Shown here piece after piece: positions 1 through 8,763 of a stretch of DNA of 55,745 nt (position 1 is the first letter of the stretch; each line of letters begins with the position of its first letter). The notes under the pieces were generated by a model. The model did not search any database, was not told the origin of the DNA, and saw nothing but the letters and a program-made list of their open reading frames with translations. A program made the position numbers and the translations under genes. Origin of the DNA: Actinomycetota bacterium. Lineage in GTDB: Bacteria > Actinomycetota > Actinomycetes > Mycobacteriales > Micromonosporaceae. The stretch is from the NCBI GenBank assembly GCA_005885555.1, contig VAWN01000031.1, positions 1 to 55,745 on the forward strand, in the 5' to 3' direction.

Positions 1-3
1 CGG

Positions 4-1023
4 CTACGCCGATTCGCGCACCACGAGGTGGGTGTCGAGTACCACCGGTTGCGCCTGCTCGCCGGCGATTCGGGCGAGCAGCAGCCGGACCATCTCCCGG
101 CCCATCCGGTCCACCGACTGGTGCACCGTGGTCAGCGCCGGTTCGGTGCGCTGCGCCAGGGCCGAGTCCTCGAAGCCGACCACGGCCACCTCGTCGGGTA
201 CCGACCGGCCCCGGTCCCGCAGAGCACGCAGCGCGCCGGCCGCCATCAGGTCGGAGGCGGCGAACACGGCGTCCAGGCCGGGCCGGGTGTCGAGCAGGTC
301 GTGCATTGCCGCGGTACCGCTGGCCGCGCTGAAGTCGCCGTACCGGACGAGCCGGTCGTCACCGGGTACCCCGGCGGCGGCCAGCGCGTCCCGGTACCCC
401 TGCAGCCGCGCGACGCCCACGCCCATGTCCTGCGGCCCGGCGACCACGGCGACCGTGCGCCGCCCGCGGGCCAGCAGGTGCGCCACCGCGGCGCGCGCCC
501 CGCCGGCGTTGTCGTTGTCCACGAACAGCATCGGCTCCCCGCCGCCGGCGAGCATCCGCGCCGGCCGGCCGCCGAGCACGGTCGGCAGCCCGCGGTCGGC
601 CAGCAGCGCCGGCAGCGGGTCGTCGTCGTGCAGCGAGAGCAGCATCACCCCGTCGACGTGCTGGTCGGTGAGGTGGCGCTCGACCAGCCGCCGTTCGGCC
701 GGCGACTGCGCCATGGCCAGCCACAGCTGCATCTGCGTCTCGGTGAGCGCGGAGCTGATCGCCCGGACGATGCCGGCGAAGAACGGCTCGCCGAACACCC
801 GCTCCCCGGACTCGGAGACGACCAGCGCCACCGCGTCGGTCCGGCGGGTGACCAGCGCCCGCGCCGCGCGGTTGGGCACGTAACCCAACTCCTCGATGGC
901 CCGTTGCACCGCCGCCCGCGCCTGCGCGCTCACCTGCGGCGAGCCGTTGACCACCCGGGACACCGTGCCGCGGCCGACGCCCGCGCGGGCGGCGACCTGG
1001 TCCAGCGTGGGCCGCCCACTCAT
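4..1023 (-). CDS. LacI-family transcriptional regulator
   Basis: This 339-residue protein is a complete LacI/GalR repressor. The N-terminal helix-turn-helix (about residues 6-50) reads [21 protein letters not shown] and is followed by the hinge region [10 protein letters not shown]. Residues 60-339 match the periplasmic-binding-protein-like sugar-sensing domain, ending with the typical [13 protein letters not shown] segment. The ATG overlaps the stop of the upstream GH1 gene (ATGA), so the two are co-transcribed and probably translationally coupled. Two LacI-type boxes lie before the GH1 gene, so the regulator most likely represses its own operon and is released by a glucoside. CebR, the cellobiose repressor of Streptomyces, is the closest analogue I can name; the ligand itself is inference. 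The reading frame continues far upstream without a stop, but the domain boundary and overlap fix this start. Confidence 0.93.
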   Translation of the reverse strand: MSGRPTLDQVAARAGVGRGTVSRVVNGSPQVSAQARAAVQRAIEELGYVPNRAARALVTRRTDAVALVVSESGERVFGEPFFAGIVRAISSALTETQMQLWLAMAQSPAERRLVERHLTDQHVDGVMLLSLHDDDPLPALLADRGLPTVLGGRPARMLAGGGEPMLFVDNDNAGGARAAVAHLLARGRRTVAVVAGPQDMGVGVARLQGYRDALAAAGVPGDDRLVRYGDFSAASGTAAMHDLLDTRPGLDAVFAASDLMAAGALRALRDRGRSVPDEVAVVGFEDSALAQRTEPALTTVHQSVDRMGREMVRLLLARIAGEQAQPVVLDTHLVVRESA

Positions 1024-2384
1024 AGGCGTCTGTGCTCGATCACTGCACGGTACCGGTGGCCGCTGCGCTTGATGATCCGCCGCTGGGTCGGGTAGTCGAC
1101 GTAGACCAGGCCGAACCGTCGCCCGTACCCCCACGACCACTCGAAGTTGTCCAGCAGCGACCAGGCGAAGTAGCCGCGCAGCGGTACCCCGGCGGCGATC
1201 GCGTCGAGGCAGGCGCGCAGGTGCCGGTCGAAGTACGCCACCCGGTCCGGGTCGTCGACGGCACCGTCCGGGCCGACGACGTCGTGGTACGCGGCACCGT
1301 TCTCGGTGACGTACAGCGGGACCGGCGGGTACTCCCGGGCGACCCGGCACAGCGTCTCGGTCAGGCCGTGCGGGTCCACCGCCCAGTCCATCGCGGTCAC
1401 CGGCCCGTCCACGGTCACGAACCGCACGTTGTCGCTGCCCGGCCAGCAGGTGGCCGGACCCGCGGCCGGCCCGGCCGCCACGACGTACCGGCTGTAGTAG
1501 TTGATGCCGAGCAAAGACAGCGGCGCGGCGACCGTGGCCAGGTCGCCGTCCCGGACATGCCCGAGGTCGGTGACCCGGGCGAGGTCGGCCAGCACGTCGT
1601 CCGGGTACCGGCCGCGCAGCAGCGGATCGAGGAAGATCCGGTTGGCCAGGCCGTCGATCCGGCGCGCCGCGTCGGCGTCCGCGGCGGTACCCGACGCCGC
1701 CGACACCGCATACAGGTTCAGCGCGACGCCGACCGTGGCGCCCGGCTGGGCGGCCCGGATCGCGGCGGCCGCCTTTCCATGCCCGAGCAGCAGGTGGTGC
1801 GCGGCGCGGACGGCGGCGGCCGGGTCGCGCCGGCCGGGCGCGTGCTCCCCGGAGGCGTACCCGAGGAACGCCGAGCACCACGGTTCGTTGAGTGTGGTCC
1901 ACACCGGTACCCGGTCGCCGAGCGCGTCGACCACCAGCGCGGCGTAGTCGGCGAACCGGTCGGCGGTGTCCCGCACCGGCCAGCCCCCGGCGTCCTCCAG
2001 TTCCTGCGGCAGGTCCCAGTGGTACAGCGTGGCCCAGGGCTCGATGCCGGCGCCGAGCAGCTCGTCGATCAGCCGCCGGTAGAAGTCCAGCCCCTTGGGG
2101 TTGGCCGGCCCGCGGCCGCCGGGCTGTACCCGCGGCCACCCGATCGAGAACCGGTACGCGGTCAGCCCGAGCCGGGCCATCAGCGCCACGTCGTCGCGGT
2201 ACCGGTCGTAGTGCTCGCACGCCACGTCGCCGGTGTCGCCGCCGGCGATCCTTCCGGGCTGGTGGCTGAACGTGTCCCAGATGGACGGGGTCCGGCCGTC
2301 GGCGCGCACGGCGCCTTCGATCTGGTACGCCGCCGTGGCCGCGCCGAAGCGGAACCCGGGCGGGAAATGACCGTTGACGCTCAC
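1020..2384 (-). CDS. GH1 beta-glucosidase
   Basis: This 454-residue cytoplasmic enzyme has the full GH1 TIM-barrel signature. The N-terminus [15 protein letters not shown] is the classic GH1 opening. The acid/base glutamate is in TLNEPW (E167) and the nucleophile is in [11 protein letters not shown] (E361). The C-terminus has the [13 protein letters not shown] substrate-binding segment. No signal peptide is seen, so it should hydrolyse imported cellobiose or other beta-glucosides to glucose. The start is GTG at 2384. Two TGGGAGCG-type boxes lie 26-95 bases upstream, and the LacI-type gene follows with a 4-base overlap. The layout resembles the BglC/CebR arrangement of streptomycetes, although no cebEFG-like transporter is adjacent. 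The family call is firm; natural substrate is inferred. Confidence 0.95.
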   Translation of the reverse strand: MSVNGHFPPGFRFGAATAAYQIEGAVRADGRTPSIWDTFSHQPGRIAGGDTGDVACEHYDRYRDDVALMARLGLTAYRFSIGWPRVQPGGRGPANPKGLDFYRRLIDELLGAGIEPWATLYHWDLPQELEDAGGWPVRDTADRFADYAALVVDALGDRVPVWTTLNEPWCSAFLGYASGEHAPGRRDPAAAVRAAHHLLLGHGKAAAAIRAAQPGATVGVALNLYAVSAASGTAADADAARRIDGLANRIFLDPLLRGRYPDDVLADLARVTDLGHVRDGDLATVAAPLSLLGINYYSRYVVAAGPAAGPATCWPGSDNVRFVTVDGPVTAMDWAVDPHGLTETLCRVAREYPPVPLYVTENGAAYHDVVGPDGAVDDPDRVAYFDRHLRACLDAIAAGVPLRGYFAWSLLDNFEWSWGYGRRFGLVYVDYPTQRRIIKRSGHRYRAVIEHRRL

Positions 2385-2409
2385 GTCTCGACCGACCTTC
2401 CGGCATGGC

Positions 2410-2423
2410 TGGGAGCGTTTCCA
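2410..2423. promoter_or_regulatory. LacI/CebR-type operator, proximal copy
   Basis: The sequence TGGGAGCGTTTCCA is a near-palindrome matching the known CebR operator TGGGAGCGCTCCCA at 12 of 14 positions. It lies 26 bases upstream of the GH1 start, where a bound repressor would block transcription of the GH1-lacI operon. Confidence 0.7.
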
Positions 2424-2465
2424 AACGGAGCCTGCGGGCGTGCCGCCGGAATGTCAATGTCGTTA

Positions 2466-2479
2466 TGGGAGCGTTCCCA
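2466..2479. promoter_or_regulatory. LacI/CebR-type operator, distal copy
   Basis: TGGGAGCGTTCCCA matches the CebR operator consensus at 13 of 14 positions. Its centre is 56 bases from that of the proximal copy, in the gap shared with the divergent AI-2E-type gene. Two spaced boxes would allow cooperative binding of dimers. Confidence 0.75.
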
Positions 2480-2565
2480 GTTCGTTGCCGGTCCCGGCCG
2501 GCCCGGGTTGAACCGCCCGGATCGTGGGTATCTGCCCAGCACGATCGCAACGACGGGTGACGACG

Positions 2566-3744
2566 ATGGCCGACAACGCGGACCGGGTACCGGGTAGCGA
2601 CGCGGACACCATGACCATGGCCGACGACGACGGCCGGGCGGTCGGCGTCGGCCGGCCGGTCCGGCCCGCACCCGCGGACCGGGAGCCGGCTGACCGTGCG
2701 CCCGCCGACCGGCCCCGGCACCCGGTCAGCCGGCGGTCCCCGTTCTACGTCGGGCTCGTCGGCGCGATCGGCGTGGCCACCGCGTACGGGCTGGTCCAGG
2801 TTCTCGTCGCCGCCCGCCAGGTGCTGGTCCTCGTCGGTCTGGCGCTGTTCCTGGCCATCGGGCTGGACCCGGCGGTGCGCTGGCTGTGCCGGTGGATGCC
2901 GCGCTGGACCGCGGTCACGATCGTCGTGGTCGCCACCGTGGGGATCGTCGTCGGGTTCCTCGCCGCGGCCATCCCGCCGCTGGTGAACCAGGCCAGCGCG
3001 TTCGCCGGCCAACTGCCGCACTACCTGAACCAGCTGCAGGACCACAGCTCGACGATCGGCCGGCTCAACGACCGGTACCACCTCCAGCAGCGCCTCGCGA
3101 CCGCGGTCTCCGGCAACGGCGAGGGCATCTTCGGCGACCTGATCGGCGCCGGCCGGCTGGTGCTCGGCGCGACCGCGCAGACGCTGACCGTGCTCGTGCT
3201 GACGGTGTACTTCCTCGCCGACTTCCCGCGCATCCGCCAGCTCATCTACCGCCTGGTACCGCGCAGCCGCCGGCCCCGCGCAGTCATGCTCGGTGACGAG
3301 ATGTTCGCCAAGGTCGGCGGGTTCGTGCTGGGCAACCTGCTCACCTCGGGGATCGCCGGCATCGGTACCTTCGTGTGGCTGATGGTCTGGCACATCCCGT
3401 ACCCGTTGCTGCTGTCCCTTCTGGTGGCGCTGCTGGACCTGATCCCGGTGGTCGGCTCGACGCTGGCCGGCGCGATCGTCACGCTGGTGGCGCTCACCGT
3501 CTCGCTCCCGGTCGCCGTCGCCACGCTGGTCTTCTATGTCCTGTACCGGCTCGCCGAGGACTACCTCATCGTCCCCCGGGTCATCGGCCGGGTGATCGAA
3601 GTACCCGCCACCGTCACGCTCGTCGCCGTCCTCATCGGCGGCGCGATCCTCGGCATCGTCGGCGCGCTGGTGGCCATCCCGGTCGCCGCGGCGGTGCGGC
3701 TGCTGCTGATCGAGTCGGTGTTCCCCCGGCTGGACCGCCGCTAG
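2566..3744 (+). CDS. AI-2E transporter family (PerM-like) permease
   Basis: This 392-residue integral membrane protein has the AI-2E family layout. A Pro/Asp-rich, probably disordered N-terminus of about 60 residues precedes paired hydrophobic segments (about residues 63-120), a long extracytoplasmic or amphipathic stretch (about 145-215), and several C-terminal transmembrane helices. The family-typical segment LLDLIPVVGSTLAGAI and a C-terminal LVAIPVAAAVRLLL are present. The ATG at 2566 is preferred to an in-frame GTG 42 bases upstream because it opens the conserved-looking N-terminus. Members move small molecules or ions; the cargo cannot be read from sequence. It is transcribed divergently from the GH1 operon. 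Its stop overlaps that of the convergent kinase remnant. Confidence 0.88.
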   Translation: MADNADRVPGSDADTMTMADDDGRAVGVGRPVRPAPADREPADRAPADRPRHPVSRRSPFYVGLVGAIGVATAYGLVQVLVAARQVLVLVGLALFLAIGLDPAVRWLCRWMPRWTAVTIVVVATVGIVVGFLAAAIPPLVNQASAFAGQLPHYLNQLQDHSSTIGRLNDRYHLQQRLATAVSGNGEGIFGDLIGAGRLVLGATAQTLTVLVLTVYFLADFPRIRQLIYRLVPRSRRPRAVMLGDEMFAKVGGFVLGNLLTSGIAGIGTFVWLMVWHIPYPLLLSLLVALLDLIPVVGSTLAGAIVTLVALTVSLPVAVATLVFYVLYRLAEDYLIVPRVIGRVIEVPATVTLVAVLIGGAILGIVGALVAIPVAAAVRLLLIESVFPRLDRR

Positions 3745-4701
3745 CACGTACGGCCGGCCGGTGCGCCCCGGCGGTCGGCTGGGCAGGACGGCAGCGTGAG
3801 CGTGATGACGGTACCGGCGCCCTCGGTCGACTCCAGCGCGACGGTACCGTGGCCAGGCCCAGGCCGGTACCGGGAATGGCGGCCGCGGTCGCGTTGCGGG
3901 CCCGCCGGAACGGCTCGAACAGCTTCTCGAGCTCCGCCTCCGGAATGCCGATGCCGGTGTCGCTCACCGCCACCTGCACGCCGCCGGTCCGCCGCTCCGC
4001 AGCGGAGATCGTCACCCGACCGCCGGGCGGGGTGAACTTGACCGCGTTGCCGAGCAGATTCAGCAGGGCCCGTTCGAGCTGGCCGGCGTCGCCCTCGACC
4101 CACACCTCGGCGGGTACCTCGCAGCGCAGCTCCAGTCCGCCCCTGTCCGCGGCCGGCTGCATGGTCGCCACGACGCCGGCGACCAGGTCGGCAAGGCGGA
4201 TCGGGTGGGCGTCCAGCGGCCGCGCGTGCGACTCGGCGCGGGCGAGGGTGAGCAGCTCGTCGGCCATCCCGGTGAGCCGGCTGGTGTTGCGCCTGATCAC
4301 CGCGAGCCCGTTGCGCTGCCGGTCTGTCAGCCGCTCGTCCTGCTCGGCTATGTCCTCGGCGTAGCTCAGGATGCTGGTCAGCGGCCCGCGCAGGTCGTGG
4401 GAGACCATGTTGATGAAGTCGGTGCGCCGCCTCCTGCTGTTCGTCGAGGCGGACCTGGTCGAGGGCGCGGGTGAGGTCGGCGGCCGTCCCGTCGAGGAAC
4501 GCCAACTCGTCGCCGCTCCACTCGCGCGGCCCGCCGCCGGCCACGAACAGGCCGCCGGCGGGCCGCGGTACCGGTGCCGAAGGGTACGAACACGTAGCCG
4601 GTCGCGGCCGCGTCGCGCAGGTATCCGGCGAGCGCGGCGGGCCGGGCCGGGTCGTCGCGCGGGCCCACCACCGGGTCGGTACCCGAGTCGTGAAACGCCA
4701 A
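3741..4701 (-). pseudogene. Sensor histidine kinase remnant, N-truncated with three frame breaks
   Basis: Reading the minus strand gives one kinase spread over two changes of frame and back. The first piece (to about 4570) is a GAF/PAS-like end containing GYVFVPFGTG. The second (about 4570-4435) contains GGLFVAGGGPREWSGDELAF. The third (about 4435-3860) holds the HisKA motif SHDLRGPLTS, the N-box NLLGNAVKF and the G-boxes DTGIGIP and GTGLGLA. The last (about 3855-3741) holds GTVALESTEGAGT and the stop. The first two breaks fit single-base insertions. The third is a deletion removing the residues normally between GLGLA and HGGT. No start or N-terminal sensor domain exists, because a terminator and the ohr gene abut. 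Neighbouring genes are intact, so noisy sequencing is an unlikely explanation. No response regulator is adjacent. Confidence 0.88.
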
Positions 4702-4729
4702 CGGTGGCCCGCGGAAGGCGGGCCACCGT
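4701..4729 (-). terminator. Rho-independent-like terminator of ohrR-ohr
   Basis: A perfect 12-bp inverted repeat (4701-4712 and 4718-4729) with a 5-base loop lies 15 bases past the ohr stop. No strong T-run follows, as is usual in high-GC actinobacteria. Confidence 0.75.
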
Positions 4730-4744
4730 CGGCGGAGTCGGACG

Positions 4745-5164
4745 TCAGGCCAGGCTCAGCTGCACCTCGACGTTGCCGCGGATGGCGGCCGAGTACGGGC
4801 AGACCTGGTGGGCGGTCTCGATCAGCTGGCGCGCCTGCGCCTCGTCCAGGCCGGGCAGCTCGACCTCGATGCCGACCTGCAGGCCGTACCCGACGCCGTG
4901 CTTGACCAGGCCGACCTCGGCGGTCACCGCGCTGTCCTCGACCGGTACCCGCATCTTGCGGGCGACCAGCTTGAGCGCGGAGTGGAAGCAGGCCGCGTAC
5001 CCGGCGGCGAACAGCTGCTCGGGGTTGGTGGCGCCACCCTCGCCACCCAGCTCCTTGGGGGTCGCCAGCGCGACGTCCAGGATGCCGTCGACGGTACGGC
5101 TGCGGCCGTTGCGGCCTTCGCCGGTCGAGGTGGCGGCGGTCTGGTAGATGGCGGTCTGGCTCAT
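4745..5164 (-). CDS. ohr: Organic hydroperoxide resistance protein Ohr
   Basis: This 139-residue protein is a full-length OsmC/Ohr-family thiol peroxidase. Both redox cysteines are present: C59 in AACFHSAL and C122 in HQVCPYS. The family opening (YQTAATSTGEGRNG) and the NPEQLFAAGYAACF segment are intact. Ohr reduces organic and fatty-acid hydroperoxides in the cytoplasm using lipoylated proteins as reductant. It is the second gene of an ohrR-ohr operon, with ohrR ending in the ATGA overlap at its start. A perfect hairpin terminator follows. Presence of both cysteines and the paired OhrR regulator separate it from plain OsmC. Confidence 0.95.
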   Translation of the reverse strand: MSQTAIYQTAATSTGEGRNGRSRTVDGILDVALATPKELGGEGGATNPEQLFAAGYAACFHSALKLVARKMRVPVEDSAVTAEVGLVKHGVGYGLQVGIEVELPGLDEAQARQLIETAHQVCPYSAAIRGNVEVQLSLA

Positions 5165-5640
5165 GACTCTCCTTCAGATGAGGTGGTGGTGGTGGGGTTG
5201 GCGGCGTCGTTGATGGCGGCGGTGAAGCGGACCAGGGTGGCCCGCAGGTCGTCCAGTTCGTCGAGGGACAGGCCGGCCGCGCGGGCGGCGCGGGCCGGGA
5301 TGTCCCGGGCGCGCTGCTCCAACTCGGCGCCGGCCGGGGTCAGGGTTACCAGTACCGAGCGCTCGTCGCCGGTCCGCCGTTCGCGGCGCACGAGGCCGGC
5401 CGTCTCCAGCCGCTTGAGCAGCGGGGAGAGCGTGCCGGAGTCCAGCTGCAGCGCACAGCCCAACGCCTTGACGGGCTGCGGGCCGCGCTGCCAGAGCACC
5501 AGCAGCACCAGGTACTGCGGGTAGGTCAGGCCGGCCTCGTCGAGCAGCGGGCGGTACGCGTTGATCACTGCGCGGGACGCTGCGTAGAGGGCGAAGCATG
5601 TCAGCTTCTCGAGGTCGACCTGCTGGGTATGAACGGGCAT
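5161..5640 (-). CDS. ohrR: MarR-family peroxide-sensing repressor OhrR
   Basis: This 159-residue winged-helix regulator has the OhrR hallmark Cys at position 15 in LEKLTCFALYAASRA, the residue that is oxidised by organic hydroperoxide. The wing region reads GLVRRERRTGDERSVLVTLT, and LTYPQYLVLLVLW is the conserved MarR helix. The C-terminus ends in a short Thr/Ser-rich tail. It is co-transcribed with ohr, overlapping it by four bases. A perfect inverted repeat typical of OhrR sites lies 16 bases before its ATG, so it should repress its own operon until oxidised. Whether it is the one-Cys or two-Cys type is unsettled: I see no obvious second redox cysteine, which favours the one-Cys (Bacillus-like) mechanism. 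Confidence 0.93.
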   Translation of the reverse strand: MPVHTQQVDLEKLTCFALYAASRAVINAYRPLLDEAGLTYPQYLVLLVLWQRGPQPVKALGCALQLDSGTLSPLLKRLETAGLVRRERRTGDERSVLVTLTPAGAELEQRARDIPARAARAAGLSLDELDDLRATLVRFTAAINDAANPTTTTSSEGES

Positions 5641-5655
5641 GGGTTAACTATGGGA

Positions 5656-5670
5656 CACAATTTAATTGTG
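5656..5670. promoter_or_regulatory. OhrR operator
   Basis: CACAATT-T-AATTGTG is a perfect 7-bp inverted repeat in an AT-rich island just upstream of ohrR. It closely matches the established OhrR box TACAATT-A-AATTGTA. It also lies 118 bases before the divergent GH26-like gene, which it might influence. Confidence 0.87.
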
Positions 5671-5787
5671 CACAACCGATCTGCCCTGTGAGCTGGTTCA
5701 CGATTCACCCGTTAGGGACTTGTCCTAGTTGGGTGCTTTGTCGGAAACTGGGCGACGACTGATCCCGGCTCGGAGGACCGCTCAACC

Positions 5788-6939
5788 ATGCCCAAGCACG
5801 CCCGGGGCCGGCACCGGCCGGTCCGGCGGCGACGGTTGCGGCTGCTGGTACCGCTGATCGCGATGGTGCTGGCCGGGGGACCGGCGGTCACCGTGGTCGG
5901 CGACGCGCCGGTACCGCCGGGCGGCGCGCGGGTCGAGGCCGGCGCAGGCGGCGGGGGTACCGGGATGGGGCGCCGGGTGCCTACCGCGCCGACCGGCCCG
6001 GTCCGGCCCGCCGCACCGGCCTGCACGGTCGGCCCGAAGCTGGTACCCACCTGCCACGTGCTCTGGGGCGCCGCCGCGGGCGGGTTCGGCCCGGTACCCC
6101 GGGACGAGGCGCTGCGCACCTGGGAGACGGCCACCGGCCGGCCGACCTCGATCTACCACGCGTACCACCGCGGCGACGAGGCGTTCCCCACGCCGGCCGA
6201 GGTCGCGATGGCCCACGATGCCGGGCGTCCCCGGCTTCTGATGATCAACTGGCGGGTCGACCTGGGTACCACCTGGGCGCGCGTGGCCGCCGGCGCAGTG
6301 GACGGCCGCATCGACCGGCAGGCCCGCCGGATGCGCGCGTTCGGCGACCCGTTCTTCCTGGTGCTGCACCACGAGCCGGAGAACGACGTCGATCCCCGGC
6401 CGGGCTCGGGCGCCACCGCGCACGACTTCGCCGCGATGTTCCGGCACGTGGTGACCCGACTGCGCGCCGACGGCGTGGCGAACGCGGTCACCGTGGTGGC
6501 GTACATGGACTACGAGCGCTGGTTCGCCGCGCCCTGGTGGCCGCAGCTGTACCCGGGCGACGACGTGGTCGACTGGATCGGCCTGGACAGCTATCTCGAC
6601 GCGGTACCCGGCGGCTTCCACTCCGGCGACTTCGTCTCGATGCTCACCCGGGCGGCCGGTACCCGGTTCCCCGGTTTCTACGCGTGGGCCACCGCCCGGC
6701 GCCCGGCCAAGCCGCTGATGCTCGCGGAGTGGGGCGTGTACGGCCCGCCGGCCGACAAGCCGCAGGTCTTCGCGACGGTACTGCCGGCGCTGCCGCGGCT
6801 GCCGGCGATCAAGGCGATGGTGTACTTCGACACCGCGCGCGACCAGTCCGGCCGCGACATCCGCATCGACAGTTCGCCGGCGGCGCTGGCCCAGTTCCAG
6901 CGGCTCGCGGCGGCCGCGCTCTTCGACGTCCGGCTGTGA
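5788..6939 (+). CDS. Secreted GH26-like glycoside hydrolase (mannanase-type fold)
   Basis: This 383-residue protein has an Arg-rich N-terminus and one hydrophobic helix (about residues 18-38), consistent with secretion. A Gly/Pro-rich spacer extends to about residue 75. The catalytic domain carries the GH26 pattern: LHHEPEND with the likely acid/base E196, and MLAEWGVYG with the likely nucleophile E314, separated by DWIGLDSYLD. GH26 enzymes cleave beta-mannan or related beta-glucans outside the cell. A GGAGG ribosome-binding site lies 11 bases before the ATG. It stands alone between ohrR and a small gene. Family placement is from motifs only; substrate could be mannan, xylan or mixed-linkage glucan. 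Confidence 0.78.
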   Translation: MPKHARGRHRPVRRRRLRLLVPLIAMVLAGGPAVTVVGDAPVPPGGARVEAGAGGGGTGMGRRVPTAPTGPVRPAAPACTVGPKLVPTCHVLWGAAAGGFGPVPRDEALRTWETATGRPTSIYHAYHRGDEAFPTPAEVAMAHDAGRPRLLMINWRVDLGTTWARVAAGAVDGRIDRQARRMRAFGDPFFLVLHHEPENDVDPRPGSGATAHDFAAMFRHVVTRLRADGVANAVTVVAYMDYERWFAAPWWPQLYPGDDVVDWIGLDSYLDAVPGGFHSGDFVSMLTRAAGTRFPGFYAWATARRPAKPLMLAEWGVYGPPADKPQVFATVLPALPRLPAIKAMVYFDTARDQSGRDIRIDSSPAALAQFQRLAAAALFDVRL

Positions 6940-6940
6940 T

Positions 6941-6972
6941 GTCGGCGCCCGCTGCGCGAGCGCGGCGCCGAG
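6941..6972 (+). repeat. Dispersed GC-rich hairpin repeat, copy 1
   Basis: A 32-base element directly after the GH26-like stop can fold using CGGCGCC and GGCGCCG arms. It matches the element at 11076-11107 at 28 of 32 positions and may act as a terminator. Confidence 0.6.
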
Positions 6973-7092
6973 TCTCTGCAGGCGGCCTCTTCCGCAGGCG
7001 CTTCTCGCCTGGTCCAGCGACCGCCCGCCGCGGCGCGCCGGGCTGACCAGGCCCGCGTTTGCCGGCCCGCAAAACGGGGAAAATGGTGCGCC

Positions 7093-7251
7093 ATGAGTGA
7101 GCGCAGCGAACCGCCGGCCGAGCCGGAACCTGACCCGCTGTTGACGCCACCGCCGGACGAGTCCGTGCCCGATGCCGAGCAGAGCCCGGACCCCTATGCC
7201 CGGGAGTTCGCGATCGAGCAGCTCACTGGCCCTGAGGACGGTGACGATTGA
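7093..7251 (+). CDS. Small acidic hypothetical protein (52 aa)
   Basis: An ATG-to-TGA frame encodes 52 residues beginning MSERSEPPAEPEPDP and ending IEQLTGPEDGDD. It is very rich in Pro, Asp and Glu, lacks cysteine and has no membrane segment. I do not recognise a family. A small hairpin (CGCCG-GATT-CGGCG, 7258-7271) follows the stop, consistent with a separate transcript. No strong ribosome-binding site is seen. The frame could be fortuitous in GC-rich DNA, but its composition looks protein-like rather than random. Confidence 0.42.
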   Translation: MSERSEPPAEPEPDPLLTPPPDESVPDAEQSPDPYAREFAIEQLTGPEDGDD

Positions 7252-7413
7252 GGCTTTCGCCGGATTCGGCGCCAGCCCGCAAATGATTACCGAGCGTAGT
7301 TTTTCGGTATGACCTTGTTGGTACGGGCTGCATTCGAGTGAGCGTTGTGTTAACACTGGCTACGGCCGGGAGGTTAAGGCGACCTTGCTTCACATCGAGA
7401 AGAGGGGGAAGTC
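7252..7413 (+). promoter_or_regulatory. Upstream region of the glycosyltransferase, with GTGTTAACAC palindrome
   Basis: This stretch is less GC-rich than its surroundings and contains no gene. It holds the perfect 10-bp palindrome GTGTTAACAC at 7347-7356 and a purine-rich ribosome-binding site at 7401-7409. It probably carries the promoter of the glycosyltransferase-debranching pair. The binding protein of the palindrome is unknown. Confidence 0.45.
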
Positions 7414-8748
7414 TTGCGAAGTACGTCCGGAATTGCGGAGACCGTCGAGTGGGACGACGACGACGGTTCGGACGGAAAACATGAGCGGCTGGGGAAGGCC
7501 CAGCGCTCGGGCGGGCGGCCCCTGCGGGTGGCCCTGGTCGTACCGCCCTATTTCGATGTTCCACCGGCCGCGTACGGCGGCGTCGAGGCGGTTGTCGCGG
7601 ATCTCGCCGACGGCCTCGTGGGACAGGGCCACCAGGTCTATCTGATCGGCGCCGGCAAGCCAGGCACAGCCGCCACGTTCGTACCCGTGTGGGACCGCAT
7701 CGTTCCGGAGCTGCTCGGTGAGCCGTACCCCGAGGTGATGCACGCGATCGCCGCCCGCCGCGCGGTACAGCGGCTGGCCGACGAGGTCGGGCTCGACGTG
7801 GTGCACGACAACACCCTGTCCGGCCCGCTCAACGCGGCGGCGTACGCGCAGCACGGGCTGCCCACCGTGGTCACCGTGCACGGGCCGGTCGACGGCGAGA
7901 TGTTCCGGTACTACCGCGAACTGGGCCCGGACGTGTCGCTCGTGGCGATCAGCCACCGGCAGCGGACGCTCGCCGCCGACCTGAACTGGGTGGGCACCGT
8001 GCACAACGCGCTGCGCCTGGACACCTGGCCGTACCGGGAAGACAAGGAGGACTTCGCCCTCTTCCTCGGCCGCTACCACCCGAACAAGGCGCCGCATCTG
8101 GCGCTGGACGCCGCGCACGCCGCCGGGCTGCCGATGGTGCTGGCCGGCAAGTGCGCCGAGCCGATCGAGAAGCAGTACTTCGACCGCGAGGTGGCCCCCC
8201 GATTGACCGACCAGGATCACGTGTTCGGGGTCGCCGACGCGGTGGCCAAGCGGGACCTGCTCTCCCGCGCGCGCTGCCTGCTCTTCCCGGTGCAGTGGGA
8301 GGAGCCGTTCGGGATGGTGATGATCGAGGCGATGGCCTGCGGCACTCCGGTCGTGGCGCTGCGCTGCGGCGCGGTACCCGAGGTGGTGCAGCACGGTGTC
8401 ACCGGCCTGATCTGCGACACGCCCGAGGAGCTGCCCGCCGCGCTGGCGGAGGTGACCCGCATCGACCCGGCCGCCTGCCGCAAGCACGTGGCCGAGGAGT
8501 TCAGCGCCCAGGAGCTGGCGCGCGGGTACGAGCGGGCCTACCGGGCGGCGCTGACCGCGCACCGCAACCGGGAGGTCCCGGTACACCACGGGGCGGGTTC
8601 GCTGCGTTCCCGGGTCACCCTGGCCGACGTCGCCGCGCTCGGCGAGCTGCGCCAGCTCAACCCGGTACGCGGGCTGGCCGGCCGGACCGCCGAACGGGCC
8701 GCCGGCAACCAGCCGTTGGCCGGCGGAGGTCCGATGATTGCCGTGTAA
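7414..8748 (+). CDS. GT4-type glycosyltransferase
   Basis: This 444-residue cytoplasmic protein is a GT-B fold glycosyltransferase of family 4 type. The N-terminal Rossmann domain opens with LRVALVVPPYFDVPPAAYGG, a nucleotide-sugar glycosyltransferase start. The C-terminal donor-binding domain has the EX7E motif in EEPFGMVMIEAMACGTPVV followed by CGAVPEVVQHGVTGL. A TTG start is chosen because the AGAGGGGGA sequence sits just upstream. The C-terminal tail of about 60 residues after the domain is unassigned. It precedes a glycogen-debranching-type gene, a pairing seen in many actinobacteria, which suggests a role in alpha-glucan or trehalose-like glycan metabolism. Donor and acceptor are unknown. 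Confidence 0.88.
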   Translation: MRSTSGIAETVEWDDDDGSDGKHERLGKAQRSGGRPLRVALVVPPYFDVPPAAYGGVEAVVADLADGLVGQGHQVYLIGAGKPGTAATFVPVWDRIVPELLGEPYPEVMHAIAARRAVQRLADEVGLDVVHDNTLSGPLNAAAYAQHGLPTVVTVHGPVDGEMFRYYRELGPDVSLVAISHRQRTLAADLNWVGTVHNALRLDTWPYREDKEDFALFLGRYHPNKAPHLALDAAHAAGLPMVLAGKCAEPIEKQYFDREVAPRLTDQDHVFGVADAVAKRDLLSRARCLLFPVQWEEPFGMVMIEAMACGTPVVALRCGAVPEVVQHGVTGLICDTPEELPAALAEVTRIDPAACRKHVAEEFSAQELARGYERAYRAALTAHRNREVPVHHGAGSLRSRVTLADVAALGELRQLNPVRGLAGRTAERAAGNQPLAGGGPMIAV

Positions 8749-8763
8749 CTGCAGGGCAAAACG

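Noticed and set aside
4-3747. A 1247-codon open frame on the minus strand
   Set aside because: Only its last 339 codons (LacI) are protein-like; the rest runs antiparallel to the AI-2E gene and through GH1 in the wrong frame with Arg/Pro/Asp-biased composition.
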